Of a DNA stretch of 64,000 bases, positions 42,864 through 53,311 are shown piece by piece. The stretch spans positions 421,526 to 485,525 of the forward strand of contig NZ_JBHRTA010000030.1 in the NCBI RefSeq assembly GCF_042646065.1, in the 5' to 3' direction. This DNA is from Parapedobacter deserti. Lineage in GTDB: Bacteria; Bacteroidota; Bacteroidia; Sphingobacteriales; Sphingobacteriaceae. Under the pieces are notes generated by a model. The model saw nothing but the letters and a program-made list of their open reading frames with translations. It was not told the DNA's origin and did not search any database. Each line of letters opens with the position of its first letter. The stretch's first letter is position 1. A program made the position numbers and the translations under genes.

Positions 42864-45141
42864 AATATTGCCAGTCGTTTTTTTTACGCTCGCATTTTCT
42901 TTTGGGCAAGAACGGGATTTGGTAAAATATGTAAATACCTTACAGGGAACCGATTCGGAGTGGGCGTTATCTTACGGAAACACGTATCCAACCGTCGGAT
43001 TGCCATTTGGCGTGCACTTCTTTTCTGCTCAGACCGGCAAAAACGGAGATGGCTGGAAATACCAATACAAAGCCAATACCATCCGCGGATTCCAGCAGGT
43101 ACACCAGTGCAGTCCTTGGATGAACGATTACGCAGTTTTCTCACTCATGCCGGGCCTCGGAAACCTGGTAGTCAACGAAGATGCCCGTGCATTGGCATTC
43201 CGTCACGAGCAGGAAGTAGGCAAGCCTCATTACTATGCTGTTCGATTCGATAACGGCATACGCGCTGAAATAAGTCCTGTCGAAAGAGGAGCGCATATGC
43301 GCTTTAGTTTTCCCGGCAAGCAAAGAGCATACCTGGTGTTGGACGGGTATATCAAGGATAGCGAAGTAACGATCATTCCAGCGGAGCGCAAGATTGTCGG
43401 CTTTGTCAATAACGGCCGTTTTGTTCCCGGAAATTTCAAAAACTATTTTGTCCTTGTGTTCGACAGGGATTTCAAAAGTTTCGGCACCTGGGAAAACACA
43501 CAGGACCACATAAAGGAAGGTAGCCTGCATGACGCGGGAAAAGGAGTGGGGGCTTATCTGGAGTTCGCCCCTGGGACAACCGTTGAAGTGAAGGTGGCCT
43601 CGTCGTATATCGATCCCCAGCAAGCGGAGTTGACCCTCAGACAGGAATTGGGCGATGCCAAAAGATTTGAAACGACAAAAAATAGGGCCTTTGGCATCTG
43701 GAATAAATTGCTGAACCGTATCGTGGTGGAAGGGGGGACGGAGGAAGAAAAGGCTACGTTCTATTCCAGCATGTTTCGGGCCAATCTCTTTTCACGGAAA
43801 TTCTACGAACTGGATGCCAACGGCGATCCCCGCTACTATAGCCCCTACGATGGGAAAATCTATTCCGGCTACATGTATACGGACAACGGCTTTTGGGACA
43901 CCTTCCGGGCACAGTTTCCGCTAAGCAATATCTTACATCCGGGAATGCAGGGAAGGTACATGCAGTCGTTGCTGGATGCACAACAACAGGCCGGCTTTTT
44001 CCCTACCTGGTCCAACCCGGGAATGTCCGGTGTCATGATCGGAAACCATGCCATATCGTTGCTTGCCGACGCTTGGGCAAAAGGAATCCGCACCTTCAAT
44101 CCTGACAGTGCATTGCAGGCGTATTACCACGAGGTGACCAATAAAGGCCCTTGGGGTGGGTCCAATGGAAGAGAAGGGTGGAAAGACTACTTTACCAAAG
44201 GTTACATACCGTATGGTGAAATTCATGAAAGCACGGCAAAGACATTGGAGTATGCGTACGATGATTTCTGCGGTTATCAGCTGGCCAAGGCGGTCGGCAA
44301 TGATTTTTACCAACATGTGTTTGCTCGGCAAATGTACAATTACAAAAATGTATTTGATCCGAAGGTCAATTTTGTGCGCGGGAGACAGGCACAGGGCGAG
44401 TGGCTTCCTGATTTTGATCCTGTCGAATGGGGCGGGCCTTTTACCGAAGCAAATGCATGGCAATATACGTGGTCGGTATTACACGATGTGAACGGTCTCA
44501 TCAACCTCATCGGCGGTGAAGAGCGATTTAATGCAAAATTGGATTCTTTTTTCACGATGGAGCAGCGTATTGAATATGGAACCTATGGAAGGGAAATTCA
44601 CGAAATGCGGGAGATGTTACTGGCGGAAATGGGACAGTATGCGCATGGAAACCAGCCGACACAACACGTTCCGTATCTATACAACTTCAGTGGGCAACCT
44701 TGGAAGTCACAGAAGCAGGTCCGCATGGTGATGTCGAAGCTGTACAACGCCACCGAAAAAGGATATCCGGGCGATGAGGACCAGGGGCAGATGTCGTCGT
44801 GGTATGTATTAAGCGCGCTGGGAATCTATAGTGTTTGCCCGGGAACCGACGAATACGTGATTGGCAGTCCGCTTTTTGAAAAAGCAACGATCACCCTGGA
44901 AAACGGAAAGCGTTTTACGATCCGCGCAATCAACAACGGTCCGGAGCAGGTGTATATCCAGTCGGCGCGTCTGAACGGGAAGGTGTACGACAAGAATTAC
45001 ATCACGTATTCGGACATCGTCAACGGAGGCGATATTGAGTTTGTAATGGGCGATACGCCGAATTTTGAGCGGGGAACCCATAGCGAATCCAGACCGTTCT
45101 CATTAAGTCCTTTATCGGTAAAAGAAGGTTCGGTACGTTAA
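42847..45141 (+). CDS. GH92 alpha-mannosidase, secreted
   Basis: 764 aa with a plain signal peptide (cleavage near FSFGQ), so periplasmic rather than lipid-anchored. Motifs: VKYVNTLQGTDSEW, YTDNGFWDTFRAQFPL, acid region FTEANAWQYTWSVLHD, base region GDEDQGQMSSWYVLSA and VCPGTDEYVIGSP. Clearly diverged from the preceding GH92, so the two probably cut different alpha-mannose linkages. Its ATG lies inside the last codons of the upstream gene (17-nt overlap), suggesting translational coupling. Confidence 0.93.
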   Translation: MGLKIKILPVVFFTLAFSFGQERDLVKYVNTLQGTDSEWALSYGNTYPTVGLPFGVHFFSAQTGKNGDGWKYQYKANTIRGFQQVHQCSPWMNDYAVFSLMPGLGNLVVNEDARALAFRHEQEVGKPHYYAVRFDNGIRAEISPVERGAHMRFSFPGKQRAYLVLDGYIKDSEVTIIPAERKIVGFVNNGRFVPGNFKNYFVLVFDRDFKSFGTWENTQDHIKEGSLHDAGKGVGAYLEFAPGTTVEVKVASSYIDPQQAELTLRQELGDAKRFETTKNRAFGIWNKLLNRIVVEGGTEEEKATFYSSMFRANLFSRKFYELDANGDPRYYSPYDGKIYSGYMYTDNGFWDTFRAQFPLSNILHPGMQGRYMQSLLDAQQQAGFFPTWSNPGMSGVMIGNHAISLLADAWAKGIRTFNPDSALQAYYHEVTNKGPWGGSNGREGWKDYFTKGYIPYGEIHESTAKTLEYAYDDFCGYQLAKAVGNDFYQHVFARQMYNYKNVFDPKVNFVRGRQAQGEWLPDFDPVEWGGPFTEANAWQYTWSVLHDVNGLINLIGGEERFNAKLDSFFTMEQRIEYGTYGREIHEMREMLLAEMGQYAHGNQPTQHVPYLYNFSGQPWKSQKQVRMVMSKLYNATEKGYPGDEDQGQMSSWYVLSALGIYSVCPGTDEYVIGSPLFEKATITLENGKRFTIRAINNGPEQVYIQSARLNGKVYDKNYITYSDIVNGGDIEFVMGDTPNFERGTHSESRPFSLSPLSVKEGSVR

Positions 45142-45186
45142 TCGATTGACAAGACCATTATACTACCCCAAATTATAGATTGAGTT

Positions 45187-46920
45187 ATGAAGAAGAGGTA
45201 TTTTATTTTCGCAATGCTAATTGCGTTTGTCGGTGCGTCGTGTAGTAAACGAGGTTTTCTGGACCAGACGCAATCGACCGATCTGAATGAAAAGGTCGTG
45301 TTTTCAGACAGCGCCTACACCATCGATTTCCTTTCGAGTATGTATGCGGATATCGGTTTTGCTACCTGGCCAAAGCGATTCGGTGGGGGCGGGTTGGACG
45401 CATGCACGGATGAAGCGGAAGGCACCGGTTTGGGAAGCATCAATACATTTATTCAGTTTGCCACCGGTACGGTAAACTCAAATATGATCACAAAAGATGC
45501 CTGGACCACGGCGTACACGAACATCCGAAGGGCCAACATTATGCTCAAGAATCTGCCGGACGCAAAATTCGGTGAGGATATCAAAGTAAGGGTTAAGGCA
45601 GAGACCCGCTTTTTAAGGGCGTATTATTATTTTATTCTCCTGGAGCATTATGGGGGGGTACCCCTAATGGGCGACAGCGTCTACCAGAAAGAAGACCTTG
45701 TTCCCGCCGCACGTAATACGTTTGAAGCGTGTGTGGAATACATTGTGGATGAATGTGACGCTGCCGCAGAAGACCTACCTTGGATGCACGTCGGCGAAAA
45801 TTACGGACGGATCAGCAAAGCGGCCTGTTATGGACTGAAATCCCGCCTGCTGTTGTATGCCGCCAGTCCGCTGTTTAACGGTGAGTCGACAGCAACGGAC
45901 GAGCGTTTGCGTTCGGTTGTCGGTTATCCTGACGTCAACCCATCGCGGTGGGAACGGGCAGAGGAAGCTGCGGCGCAGGTCATTGAAGGTTCGGGCGGGC
46001 AATATCATCTGCATGTGGATAACGAAACGGAACCTGGCTACGGGTTCTATGAAGTCTTCCAGTTGCGAAAGAATACGGAGTACCTATTGGCCCGGATGCA
46101 GGCTTCGAACAGTGACCTGGAAGGAATCTGGAATCCGCCGACCTTTGGCGTTACAAGTCCCGGTGCGCGTCCGTACCTGGAAGTCGTCAATGCGTTCGGT
46201 ATGAAAAATGGTTTGCCCATCGACGATCCGGCATCGGGGTATGACCCTGAACAGCCTTATAAAGACCGAGACCCCAGGTTTGCCAATACGATTACGCGGG
46301 ATCAATCGCTGGTTTTTCACCGGGATGGACTGGCAAGGCGGCCCGTTAATATCTATGTCGATAAAACCGACCCTAATAACATCACTTCCGGTCAGGATGC
46401 GGTCTATAAAGGGACGCCAACCGGGTATTATACGTACAAGATGCTCAATCGGGATGTGGCGGCAGATTGGTTTAATACCTATACGCCGCGGTGCTTCCCC
46501 ATCATCAGGTACGCGGAAATTCTACTGAATTATGCCGAAGCACGTAACGAACGGCTTGCCTCGCCCGACCAAGCGGTTTACCAAGCGGTCGAAGCAATCC
46601 GGGAACGGGCAGGGCTGTCGCCTTATCAACTGCGGACCGGATTGACCCAAGCTGAAATGCGGCAAATTATCCGAAATGAGCGACAAAAGGAACTGGCTTT
46701 CGAAGGGCATCGGTTTTTTGACGTCAGGCGCTGGAAAATCGCGGAATTGGTCGAAAATGCTCAATTACACGGCACGGAACCGGTACGAACGTCTTCCGGC
46801 ACCGTTTATCATACCATAGACGTGCGGAAGCGCGTATTTAATCCGCGCATGTATTTATGGCCCATTCCGCAATCAGAAGTGGCAAAATCGACCGATTTAA
46901 TTCAAAATCCGGGATATTGA
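45187..46920 (+). CDS. SusD-like surface lipoprotein (first of two in the PUL)
   Basis: 577 aa, lipobox GASC (Cys19). SusD N-terminal TPR-like region (KAETRFLRAYYYFILLEHYG) and the C-terminal block YAEILLNYAEARNERLA followed by MYLWPIPQSEVAK. Its C-terminal third is strikingly similar to the SusD at 51598 (for example RNERQKELAFEGHRFFDVRR against RNERRKELAFEEHRFYDVRR). It precedes DUF5004, DUF4961 and SusC genes, the reverse of the usual SusC-SusD order. Confidence 0.95.
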   Translation: MKKRYFIFAMLIAFVGASCSKRGFLDQTQSTDLNEKVVFSDSAYTIDFLSSMYADIGFATWPKRFGGGGLDACTDEAEGTGLGSINTFIQFATGTVNSNMITKDAWTTAYTNIRRANIMLKNLPDAKFGEDIKVRVKAETRFLRAYYYFILLEHYGGVPLMGDSVYQKEDLVPAARNTFEACVEYIVDECDAAAEDLPWMHVGENYGRISKAACYGLKSRLLLYAASPLFNGESTATDERLRSVVGYPDVNPSRWERAEEAAAQVIEGSGGQYHLHVDNETEPGYGFYEVFQLRKNTEYLLARMQASNSDLEGIWNPPTFGVTSPGARPYLEVVNAFGMKNGLPIDDPASGYDPEQPYKDRDPRFANTITRDQSLVFHRDGLARRPVNIYVDKTDPNNITSGQDAVYKGTPTGYYTYKMLNRDVAADWFNTYTPRCFPIIRYAEILLNYAEARNERLASPDQAVYQAVEAIRERAGLSPYQLRTGLTQAEMRQIIRNERQKELAFEGHRFFDVRRWKIAELVENAQLHGTEPVRTSSGTVYHTIDVRKRVFNPRMYLWPIPQSEVAKSTDLIQNPGY

Positions 46921-46978
46921 TGGATAGGATTAATCATTCACGTGAGTTTTATTCCCGATTAAAAAACAACGCATTCCA

Positions 46979-47428
46979 ATGAAAGTCAATTTCGTATTAT
47001 CTGCAGCCTTACTGGTTTTGGGGCTGACAGGACTTTCGTCCTGTGAGGACGAAGTTTCAAACGTGGCGACAGCCGAGACGGTGAAAGACATCACCGGCAG
47101 CTGGAAAGTGGTCCAGCTTACAAGAAATGGAGAGGATTTGAGCGAGCGCCTGGACCTTTCGGGCTTCCGCATCGAATTTAATTCAGATGGAACCTACACA
47201 TTGGCCGATCAGCTGCCGTTTATTGCCGATGCTCCCGGTACGTACAAGCTCAGTGACCCGCAATATCCATTTGCACTGGTGTTGACGCCCGAGGGTGTTC
47301 AGGAAGACGTGGTGGCAAGATTCCAATTTCCGGTGGTTCAAGGCAAGCGGCAATTAAGCCTGTCCTTCAGCCTCGGATGCGAAAGCAATACGTATCAATT
47401 TAATTTCGAACGTGAAAACCAAAACTGA
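46979..47428 (+). CDS. DUF5004 lipocalin-like lipoprotein
   Basis: 149 aa, lipobox LSSC (Cys22). The ITGSWKVVQLTRNGEDL start and beta-strand-rich rest fit DUF5004, a lipocalin-like family found in Bacteroidota PULs. Stop and next start share one base (TGATG), so it is translationally coupled to the DUF4961 gene. Likely a surface accessory protein of the SusC/SusD complex; ligand binding is unproven. Confidence 0.8.
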   Translation: MKVNFVLSAALLVLGLTGLSSCEDEVSNVATAETVKDITGSWKVVQLTRNGEDLSERLDLSGFRIEFNSDGTYTLADQLPFIADAPGTYKLSDPQYPFALVLTPEGVQEDVVARFQFPVVQGKRQLSLSFSLGCESNTYQFNFERENQN

Positions 47429-48417
47429 TGAAAAAGGCAACTCATACATTAATATATATTTATCTCGTCGTAGGCCTTTTCGTGACCATGTTTCTGGTGC
47501 ATTGTGGACTGACGGCCCTGACGGTGACTGTGCCCGAACAAGCGATGGTAAATGAACGCGTAACCTTTGTGATGCATAGCGGCGCAGAGCCTCGGATCGA
47601 GGAACCGGGAACCTATACTACCCAGTTGCTTGCCGGCATCATGGTTCCAAAAAGCTGGAATGCCCGGCAAAATGCGGTGTTAACGTTCATTAGTCCGAAG
47701 GGAAACGGCGTCATGCGCATGATACCGGACTCAGAAATAGAACCGGTGTCGGGCCTGAGCTGGCATCAGGCAGCCAAAAATATGTTTGGAATCGGCCCGA
47801 ATCTGGTGGACGATTTTGAGTGGATTGTATACCGGAGTACCCAATCGTATACGTTCCGCAACAATGAAGATATCAGTTTCGATGTGAATGTAGCATGTAA
47901 CGTCGGAGCAGAAAACATGTTGGTCCGGTTGGGCTTTTACGTCGGTTCTTCCATTGAAAACCTCCGTCCCGAAGATACGGATTATAAAAAGGTTGCGTTT
48001 TCACAAGTATTTGAAGTTACCGGCGGGGAGGGCGACCCGATTGACTTTGTTAATCCGCAGTTGGCCGCCGTGCAGCCTGTTAGGAGCCTGGACAACGATA
48101 TCGTCACGTTGACATTTGATGCAGGCGTTACTCACACTGCACTGGATAGCCAGGAAGATATCTATTTAACCATCCGATGCTTTGATGAAGAAGGGTTGCT
48201 TATTGACGAAGTTAACGAGCAGACTGATAAAACCCGGCTCAGGAGCATAGGCGGCAAAAAGTTTTTGCTGGATTTTTGGCCGAGGGGATTCTTCAATGTC
48301 GAAATGGGCCAACGGATCGCCCGTCTTGAATACTTCTATACCGATGCCAGCGGTACCTTACGCGTAGGATACGGTAATACCGAAGAGCCTTTTAGCTATA
48401 CGTTTCGTTGTCAATAA
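47428..48417 (+). CDS. DUF4961 PUL lipoprotein
   Basis: 329 aa with an N-terminal hydrophobic segment and a probable lipobox FLVHC (Cys26). The GIMVPKSWNARQNAVLTFIS region and overall length fit DUF4961, which typically occurs beside DUF5004 in SusC/SusD loci. Predicted beta sandwich domains; probably a surface glycan-binding accessory. Coupled by one-base overlap to the DUF5004 gene and followed by SusC. Confidence 0.8.
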   Translation: MKKATHTLIYIYLVVGLFVTMFLVHCGLTALTVTVPEQAMVNERVTFVMHSGAEPRIEEPGTYTTQLLAGIMVPKSWNARQNAVLTFISPKGNGVMRMIPDSEIEPVSGLSWHQAAKNMFGIGPNLVDDFEWIVYRSTQSYTFRNNEDISFDVNVACNVGAENMLVRLGFYVGSSIENLRPEDTDYKKVAFSQVFEVTGGEGDPIDFVNPQLAAVQPVRSLDNDIVTLTFDAGVTHTALDSQEDIYLTIRCFDEEGLLIDEVNEQTDKTRLRSIGGKKFLLDFWPRGFFNVEMGQRIARLEYFYTDASGTLRVGYGNTEEPFSYTFRCQ

Positions 48418-48469
48418 GCGGGCTGTTTAGCAGTTGAATGAAGTTAAATACTAACCAAATTTGCTTGAA

Positions 48470-51400
48470 ATGTTTAGTCACTATATAAAAATCAGTGCAA
48501 CCGGTTTACTCCTGCTGCTTGCGGCAAATCAGGTTGCGCACGCAGGATTTGATAAGGCAGATGCTCGGTGCTGTGCGTTTAATCAAATGGGGAAGAACAG
48601 GCCCATCAGAGTAGTTGATGGATATGGGAAACCGTTGCCGGGTGTAAAAATCTTTTCGTTGCAGGAGGAATTACTGGGCGAGACGGATGAACAGGGTGAG
48701 ATCGATATCGCGGTTGCGGGGCCGGATATGCGCATATTGCTTAGGCATCCTGCTTACTATTCCAAAACGTTGGCAGTTGAAGCGACGACCATTGTGGCAA
48801 TGGTTCCGAATTACCTGCAAGAACCCGTGACGGTTGACGTGTTGCATGATAAACGCGACCGAAATTCGGTTGTCGGGTCCGTCGCGGTCGTTTATAACAG
48901 TCAACTGAAATCGACACCTACCCCCTTATACCTGAATGCATTGACCGGTAGGCTGCCTGGATTATACACGCAGGAAACCAGCGGATTCCGGTCGGCACGT
49001 ACGGCTCCGATTACCGCGAATGACCTGGCAGGTTCGCTGCCCACAGACGCTACCAAATACAGCACCGGCCTAAGCGACAACTCGGAGGTGGCTTTTCAAT
49101 TACGCGGACAGAATCCAGTGGTGTTAATTGACGGGGTACAACGGGAAATTTACTCGATTGATCCGGAAAGCATCGAATCGGTTACTGTTGCGAAGGATGC
49201 GTTATCGGCCATCCTCTTGGGGCAACGAAGTTCCAGGGGCGTGTTGCAGATTACCACCAAAAAAGGCAAGCCGGGGCCTCCGCGTATTTCTTTTACTGCA
49301 CAAACCGGTGTGCAGAATGCATTGAAACAGCCCGAGCCGCTGAGCGCTCATCAATATGCCTACTTGTACAACGAGGCCTTATTAAATAGCGGGCGGCCGC
49401 CGGTGTATTCACAGGAAGACTTTGACGCGTTTAAAAGCGGGAATTCTTCGCTTTTGTATCCCGATGTGAATTGGTATGAGACCGTATTGAAGACGAATAA
49501 CCCCATCACCAAATATAACCTCGGGGTAAACGGTGGGACAAAGACCGCGCGCTACGCTTTGTCGTTAAGTTATTTGAACCAGGACGGTATGTTCCAGTCG
49601 TCCGATCAGTCTGATTATGAAACCAACTTAAGGCAACAAAGGTACCTGATCAATAGTTCCATTGATGTCGATGTGACGAGCGATCTCACCATCGGACTCC
49701 AGCTGTTCGGCCGGATCCAGGAGGGGCGGCAGCCGGGAGCTGGTGTAGGAAGCATACTCAATGCCTTGCATGCTACACCAAATAACGCCTATCCAATTTT
49801 TAACGACGACGGCAGTTACGGCGGTTCTTCCGATTATACCACCAACCTTTATCAGCAGGTTGCCGGATCGGGATATCGTTTGGATAATACCCGGGACGTG
49901 ATGGCAAACCTCGATTTCAATTACCGGTTTGACCGGTGGCTGCCGGGATTATATGCCAAGGGTAAATTCAACGTTTCATCGACTTCGTCCAGCTTAATTG
50001 ACCGGAGCCGCCAGCAACCGGTGTTCGATGTCCGTTACAATCAACAGGGAGAACTCGTATACGTACGGTACGGCAATATAGCGGATCAGCCCAACTCGTT
50101 TGCTACGACATCGACGGCAAATTTCATCTATTACCAGGGAAGCGTCGGATACGATACCCATATTAACGACGAGCACCAGGTGGGAGCACGGATTTTCATG
50201 GATCAACAGACCGCAAATTACCAGTTTGATCTGCCTGCGATCCATACCAACGTGGCAGCTACCGCAAATTACGCCTACCGGAAGAAGTACTTTGCCGAGT
50301 TCGCAGCTAATTACTCCGGCTTCAACCGTTTTCAACCGGGAAGAAAATTCGGACTGTTCTACGCCGTAGGCCTGGCATGGGACGTGGCCCAAGAGGCTTT
50401 CCTGGCTGGCCAATCCGATTGGTTGACGGAATTGAAATTACGGACGACCTATGGTAAGACCGGCAACACGAACGAAGGCGCGTTGGGTTATTACAGCTGG
50501 CGGCCTTCCTTTGGTCAAGACGGTGTCAATGGATATGACGTGGGTTCGGAATATTCGTTCGTGAGCAGTTTGGTGGAGAAAGGCCTGGCTAATGTCGATG
50601 CGACTTGGGAAAAAGGACATAAGTTCAATGTAGGATTGGATTTGTCACTGTGGAATTCACTTAGCCTATCTGCAGAATACTACCGGGATACCTACTACGA
50701 TCTGTTGCAGCAACGGGGATCCACTATTGAGCTAATCGGAATTGGCTATCCAAACGAAAACATCGGCAAAAACCGGTATGAAGGACAGGAACTTGCGATC
50801 ACGTATCAGAACCAGGTGGGAGACTTCCATTATTTTATTGCAGCCAATGCCTCGCGGATGCGCACCGAAGTGGTGTATATGAACGAAGTTTTCCAGATGT
50901 ATCCTTGGAACCGCCGTACCGGAATGCCTGTAGGGCAGACTTTTGGTTATCTCGCCGACGGTTTGATAAAAAACCAGGCGGAAGCAGACGCGGCCCCGCT
51001 TCTCGGTGGAAATGATGTGCATCCCGGAGATGTCAAATTGGTTGACCTGAACAACGATGGCATCATCAATATCTACGACCAAACGGCTATCGGCAATACG
51101 AAGCCTCTACTGTATTTTGGGACTACCATTGGGTTCAATTTCAAAGGAGTGGATTTTGCGGTTTTGCTACAGGGAGCTGCCAACCGCACGTATCAACAAA
51201 CGGATTATTCCTTCGGCAGCAGCGGGGAACGCCAGGGATACACCTACCTGCTGGGGCGGTGGACGCCGGAGACTGCCGAAACGGCGACCTATCCGCGCCT
51301 GACAATCGGTGCGGATCCGACCAATACCCCGTATCTCAATACCTCCAGTTATTGGACACGGTCAGGCGAATACCTACGCATACGAAATGTCGACCTGGGC

Positions 51401-51577
51401 TATACGTTCCCTTTCTCCCTAAGCCGGAAAATACGGGTCTCGGCCCTCCGTGTTTTTGCCAATGCCCAGAACCTGTTTACGGTTACACCGTATGACCGGC
51501 TGGATCCCGAGATCAACGGCGATAACGCGTATCCCATTCAGCGTGTGATCAGTTTTGGGGTAAATGTCAAATTATAA
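48470..51577 (+). CDS. SusC-like TonB-linked transporter with atypical plug entry
   Basis: 1035 aa from ATG 48470 (a TTG nine bases earlier is in frame). Signal peptide to about residue 28, a carboxypeptidase-regulatory-like domain (about 45-115), plug (LNALTGRLPGLYTQETSG, VVLIDGVQREIYSIDPESIE) and barrel ending SFGVNVKL. The usual VVVGYG segment is replaced by VTVDVLHDKRDRN, and a Cys pair (ARCCAF) lies before the first domain. A subgroup of SusC proteins has this look. The partner could be the SusD on either side. Confidence 0.9.
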   Translation: MFSHYIKISATGLLLLLAANQVAHAGFDKADARCCAFNQMGKNRPIRVVDGYGKPLPGVKIFSLQEELLGETDEQGEIDIAVAGPDMRILLRHPAYYSKTLAVEATTIVAMVPNYLQEPVTVDVLHDKRDRNSVVGSVAVVYNSQLKSTPTPLYLNALTGRLPGLYTQETSGFRSARTAPITANDLAGSLPTDATKYSTGLSDNSEVAFQLRGQNPVVLIDGVQREIYSIDPESIESVTVAKDALSAILLGQRSSRGVLQITTKKGKPGPPRISFTAQTGVQNALKQPEPLSAHQYAYLYNEALLNSGRPPVYSQEDFDAFKSGNSSLLYPDVNWYETVLKTNNPITKYNLGVNGGTKTARYALSLSYLNQDGMFQSSDQSDYETNLRQQRYLINSSIDVDVTSDLTIGLQLFGRIQEGRQPGAGVGSILNALHATPNNAYPIFNDDGSYGGSSDYTTNLYQQVAGSGYRLDNTRDVMANLDFNYRFDRWLPGLYAKGKFNVSSTSSSLIDRSRQQPVFDVRYNQQGELVYVRYGNIADQPNSFATTSTANFIYYQGSVGYDTHINDEHQVGARIFMDQQTANYQFDLPAIHTNVAATANYAYRKKYFAEFAANYSGFNRFQPGRKFGLFYAVGLAWDVAQEAFLAGQSDWLTELKLRTTYGKTGNTNEGALGYYSWRPSFGQDGVNGYDVGSEYSFVSSLVEKGLANVDATWEKGHKFNVGLDLSLWNSLSLSAEYYRDTYYDLLQQRGSTIELIGIGYPNENIGKNRYEGQELAITYQNQVGDFHYFIAANASRMRTEVVYMNEVFQMYPWNRRTGMPVGQTFGYLADGLIKNQAEADAAPLLGGNDVHPGDVKLVDLNNDGIINIYDQTAIGNTKPLLYFGTTIGFNFKGVDFAVLLQGAANRTYQQTDYSFGSSGERQGYTYLLGRWTPETAETATYPRLTIGADPTNTPYLNTSSYWTRSGEYLRIRNVDLGYTFPFSLSRKIRVSALRVFANAQNLFTVTPYDRLDPEINGDNAYPIQRVISFGVNVKL

Positions 51578-51597
51578 ACCTGAAATCAGTTAACGAT

Positions 51598-53280
51598 ATG
51601 AACTACATGCATCTAAAATGGTTTGTTTTCGTCGGACTTGCAATCTCTGCTTTTGCCTGTAAGAGCGACCTAGAGGTTGAGCCTATCGAATTGCAAACCT
51701 TGTACCAGGTATTTGATAAAAACGACTCTGCAGGCGTCGAGGCTAACCGGTTTTTATTAGACTGCTACCGTTTCCTGCCTGAAACGGGGAACCGGGTAGG
51801 GGGCGACTTTTTAGATGCCGCCACGGATGATGCGGTATCTTCAAACCCGACCAATACCTCCGTACAGCAATTGGCGATGGGAGCGTATACGTCCGACAAT
51901 TATCAAGATAATCGGTGGGCTTCGTGGTACCAAGGCATCCGTCGCGCAAGTATTTTTATAGCGAATATCGATCGGGTACCCTTAAAGGGGAAGCTGGCCA
52001 ACGGGACTTCATTCAATCGGGTATGGAAAGCCGAAGCCCGCTTTCTGAGGGCGTTGTTTTACTTTGAACTGGTCAAGCGCCATGGTGGAGTCCCTTTGCT
52101 CGGTAATAAAGTATACCAACTGACTGATAATATCGAACTGCCACGCCAGGATTTCCGGGAGTGCGTAGCGTTTATCGTCAGTGAATGTGACGCCATTAAA
52201 GACAGCTTGCGGACCGATCCGTTTAACCTTGCTTTCTACGAAAGACCAACCAAGGCGGCGGCGTTAGCGCTCAAAGCACGGGCGCTGTTATACGCGGCCA
52301 GCCCGCTGTTCAACGGGGGGAATATCGATCCGCAGAATTCCCTTACGGGTTATACCGACTTTTCAGCTAATCGGTGGGAAGTGGCAGAAAATGCGGCTCG
52401 GGAAATCTTGGAACTGAATCTCTTTGCACTCGAACCGGAGTTCAAAGACGTTTTCATAACCCGTAATCGTGAGCGTATATTTTCGAAACAAGGCGGAAAT
52501 AATACCAGCGTGGAGAACAACAATGGGCCTGTCGGGTATTCCGCCGGTGTCAATAACGGTCGGACAAGCCCTACCCAGGAGCTGGTAAACGCGTTTGGTA
52601 TGGCAAACGGGCTGCCCATCGACGATCCCAATTCGGGTTATAACGAGAATGATCCGTATGTAAACCGGGAAAAGCGCTTTTATGCCACGATCTTCTATAA
52701 CGGTGCCCCTTGGCTGGGCCGCCCGGTCGAAACTTTTGAAGGAGGTGCCGACAAGCCTGGGGGGACGAAGCAGCAGACGAAAACGGGTTATTACCTGCGG
52801 AAATTTATGGGAAATTTTGAATCGGCCGTCAATTATAGTAACGTAAACCACGATCATATCCTATTTCGTTATGCGGAGGTACTGCTGAACTTTGCCGAAG
52901 CACGTAACGAACGATTGGCTGCGCCCGACCAAGAGGTATATAGCGCGGTAGAGCAGATCCGGGAACGCGCCGGACTGGCACCTTTCCAGCTTCAGGCCGG
53001 CCTCAGCCAATCGCAGATGCGTGAAATTATCCGGAACGAACGCCGCAAGGAACTCGCTTTTGAGGAGCATCGGTTTTATGACGTAAGAAGATGGAAAATT
53101 GCTGAACAGGAGTTTAACAAAGAGTTGTCCGGGATGACCATCTATCAGACAGGCACCGGAATAATTCGCCAGCCTACTCCTGTGTTGAAAATGAATTTCG
53201 ACGAACGGATGTATTTGGCACCGATTCCGTTTAGTGAGGTCATCAAAAATCCGCGAATGATACAAAATCCGGGTTGGTAA
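51598..53280 (+). CDS. SusD-like surface lipoprotein (second of two in the PUL)
   Basis: 560 aa, lipobox AFAC (Cys21). SusD features as in the gene at 45187, with near-identical segments in the last third (RYAEVLLNFAEARNERLA, MYLAPIPFSEVIK). It is placed between two SusC genes, 20 nt after one and 31 nt before the other. Probably arose by duplication of the SusD at 45187 and diverged in the N-terminal ligand-facing part. Confidence 0.95.
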   Translation: MNYMHLKWFVFVGLAISAFACKSDLEVEPIELQTLYQVFDKNDSAGVEANRFLLDCYRFLPETGNRVGGDFLDAATDDAVSSNPTNTSVQQLAMGAYTSDNYQDNRWASWYQGIRRASIFIANIDRVPLKGKLANGTSFNRVWKAEARFLRALFYFELVKRHGGVPLLGNKVYQLTDNIELPRQDFRECVAFIVSECDAIKDSLRTDPFNLAFYERPTKAAALALKARALLYAASPLFNGGNIDPQNSLTGYTDFSANRWEVAENAAREILELNLFALEPEFKDVFITRNRERIFSKQGGNNTSVENNNGPVGYSAGVNNGRTSPTQELVNAFGMANGLPIDDPNSGYNENDPYVNREKRFYATIFYNGAPWLGRPVETFEGGADKPGGTKQQTKTGYYLRKFMGNFESAVNYSNVNHDHILFRYAEVLLNFAEARNERLAAPDQEVYSAVEQIRERAGLAPFQLQAGLSQSQMREIIRNERRKELAFEEHRFYDVRRWKIAEQEFNKELSGMTIYQTGTGIIRQPTPVLKMNFDERMYLAPIPFSEVIKNPRMIQNPGW

Positions 53281-53311
53281 TCAAATCGTTAATTTCTATT
53301 GGAACTAAATT

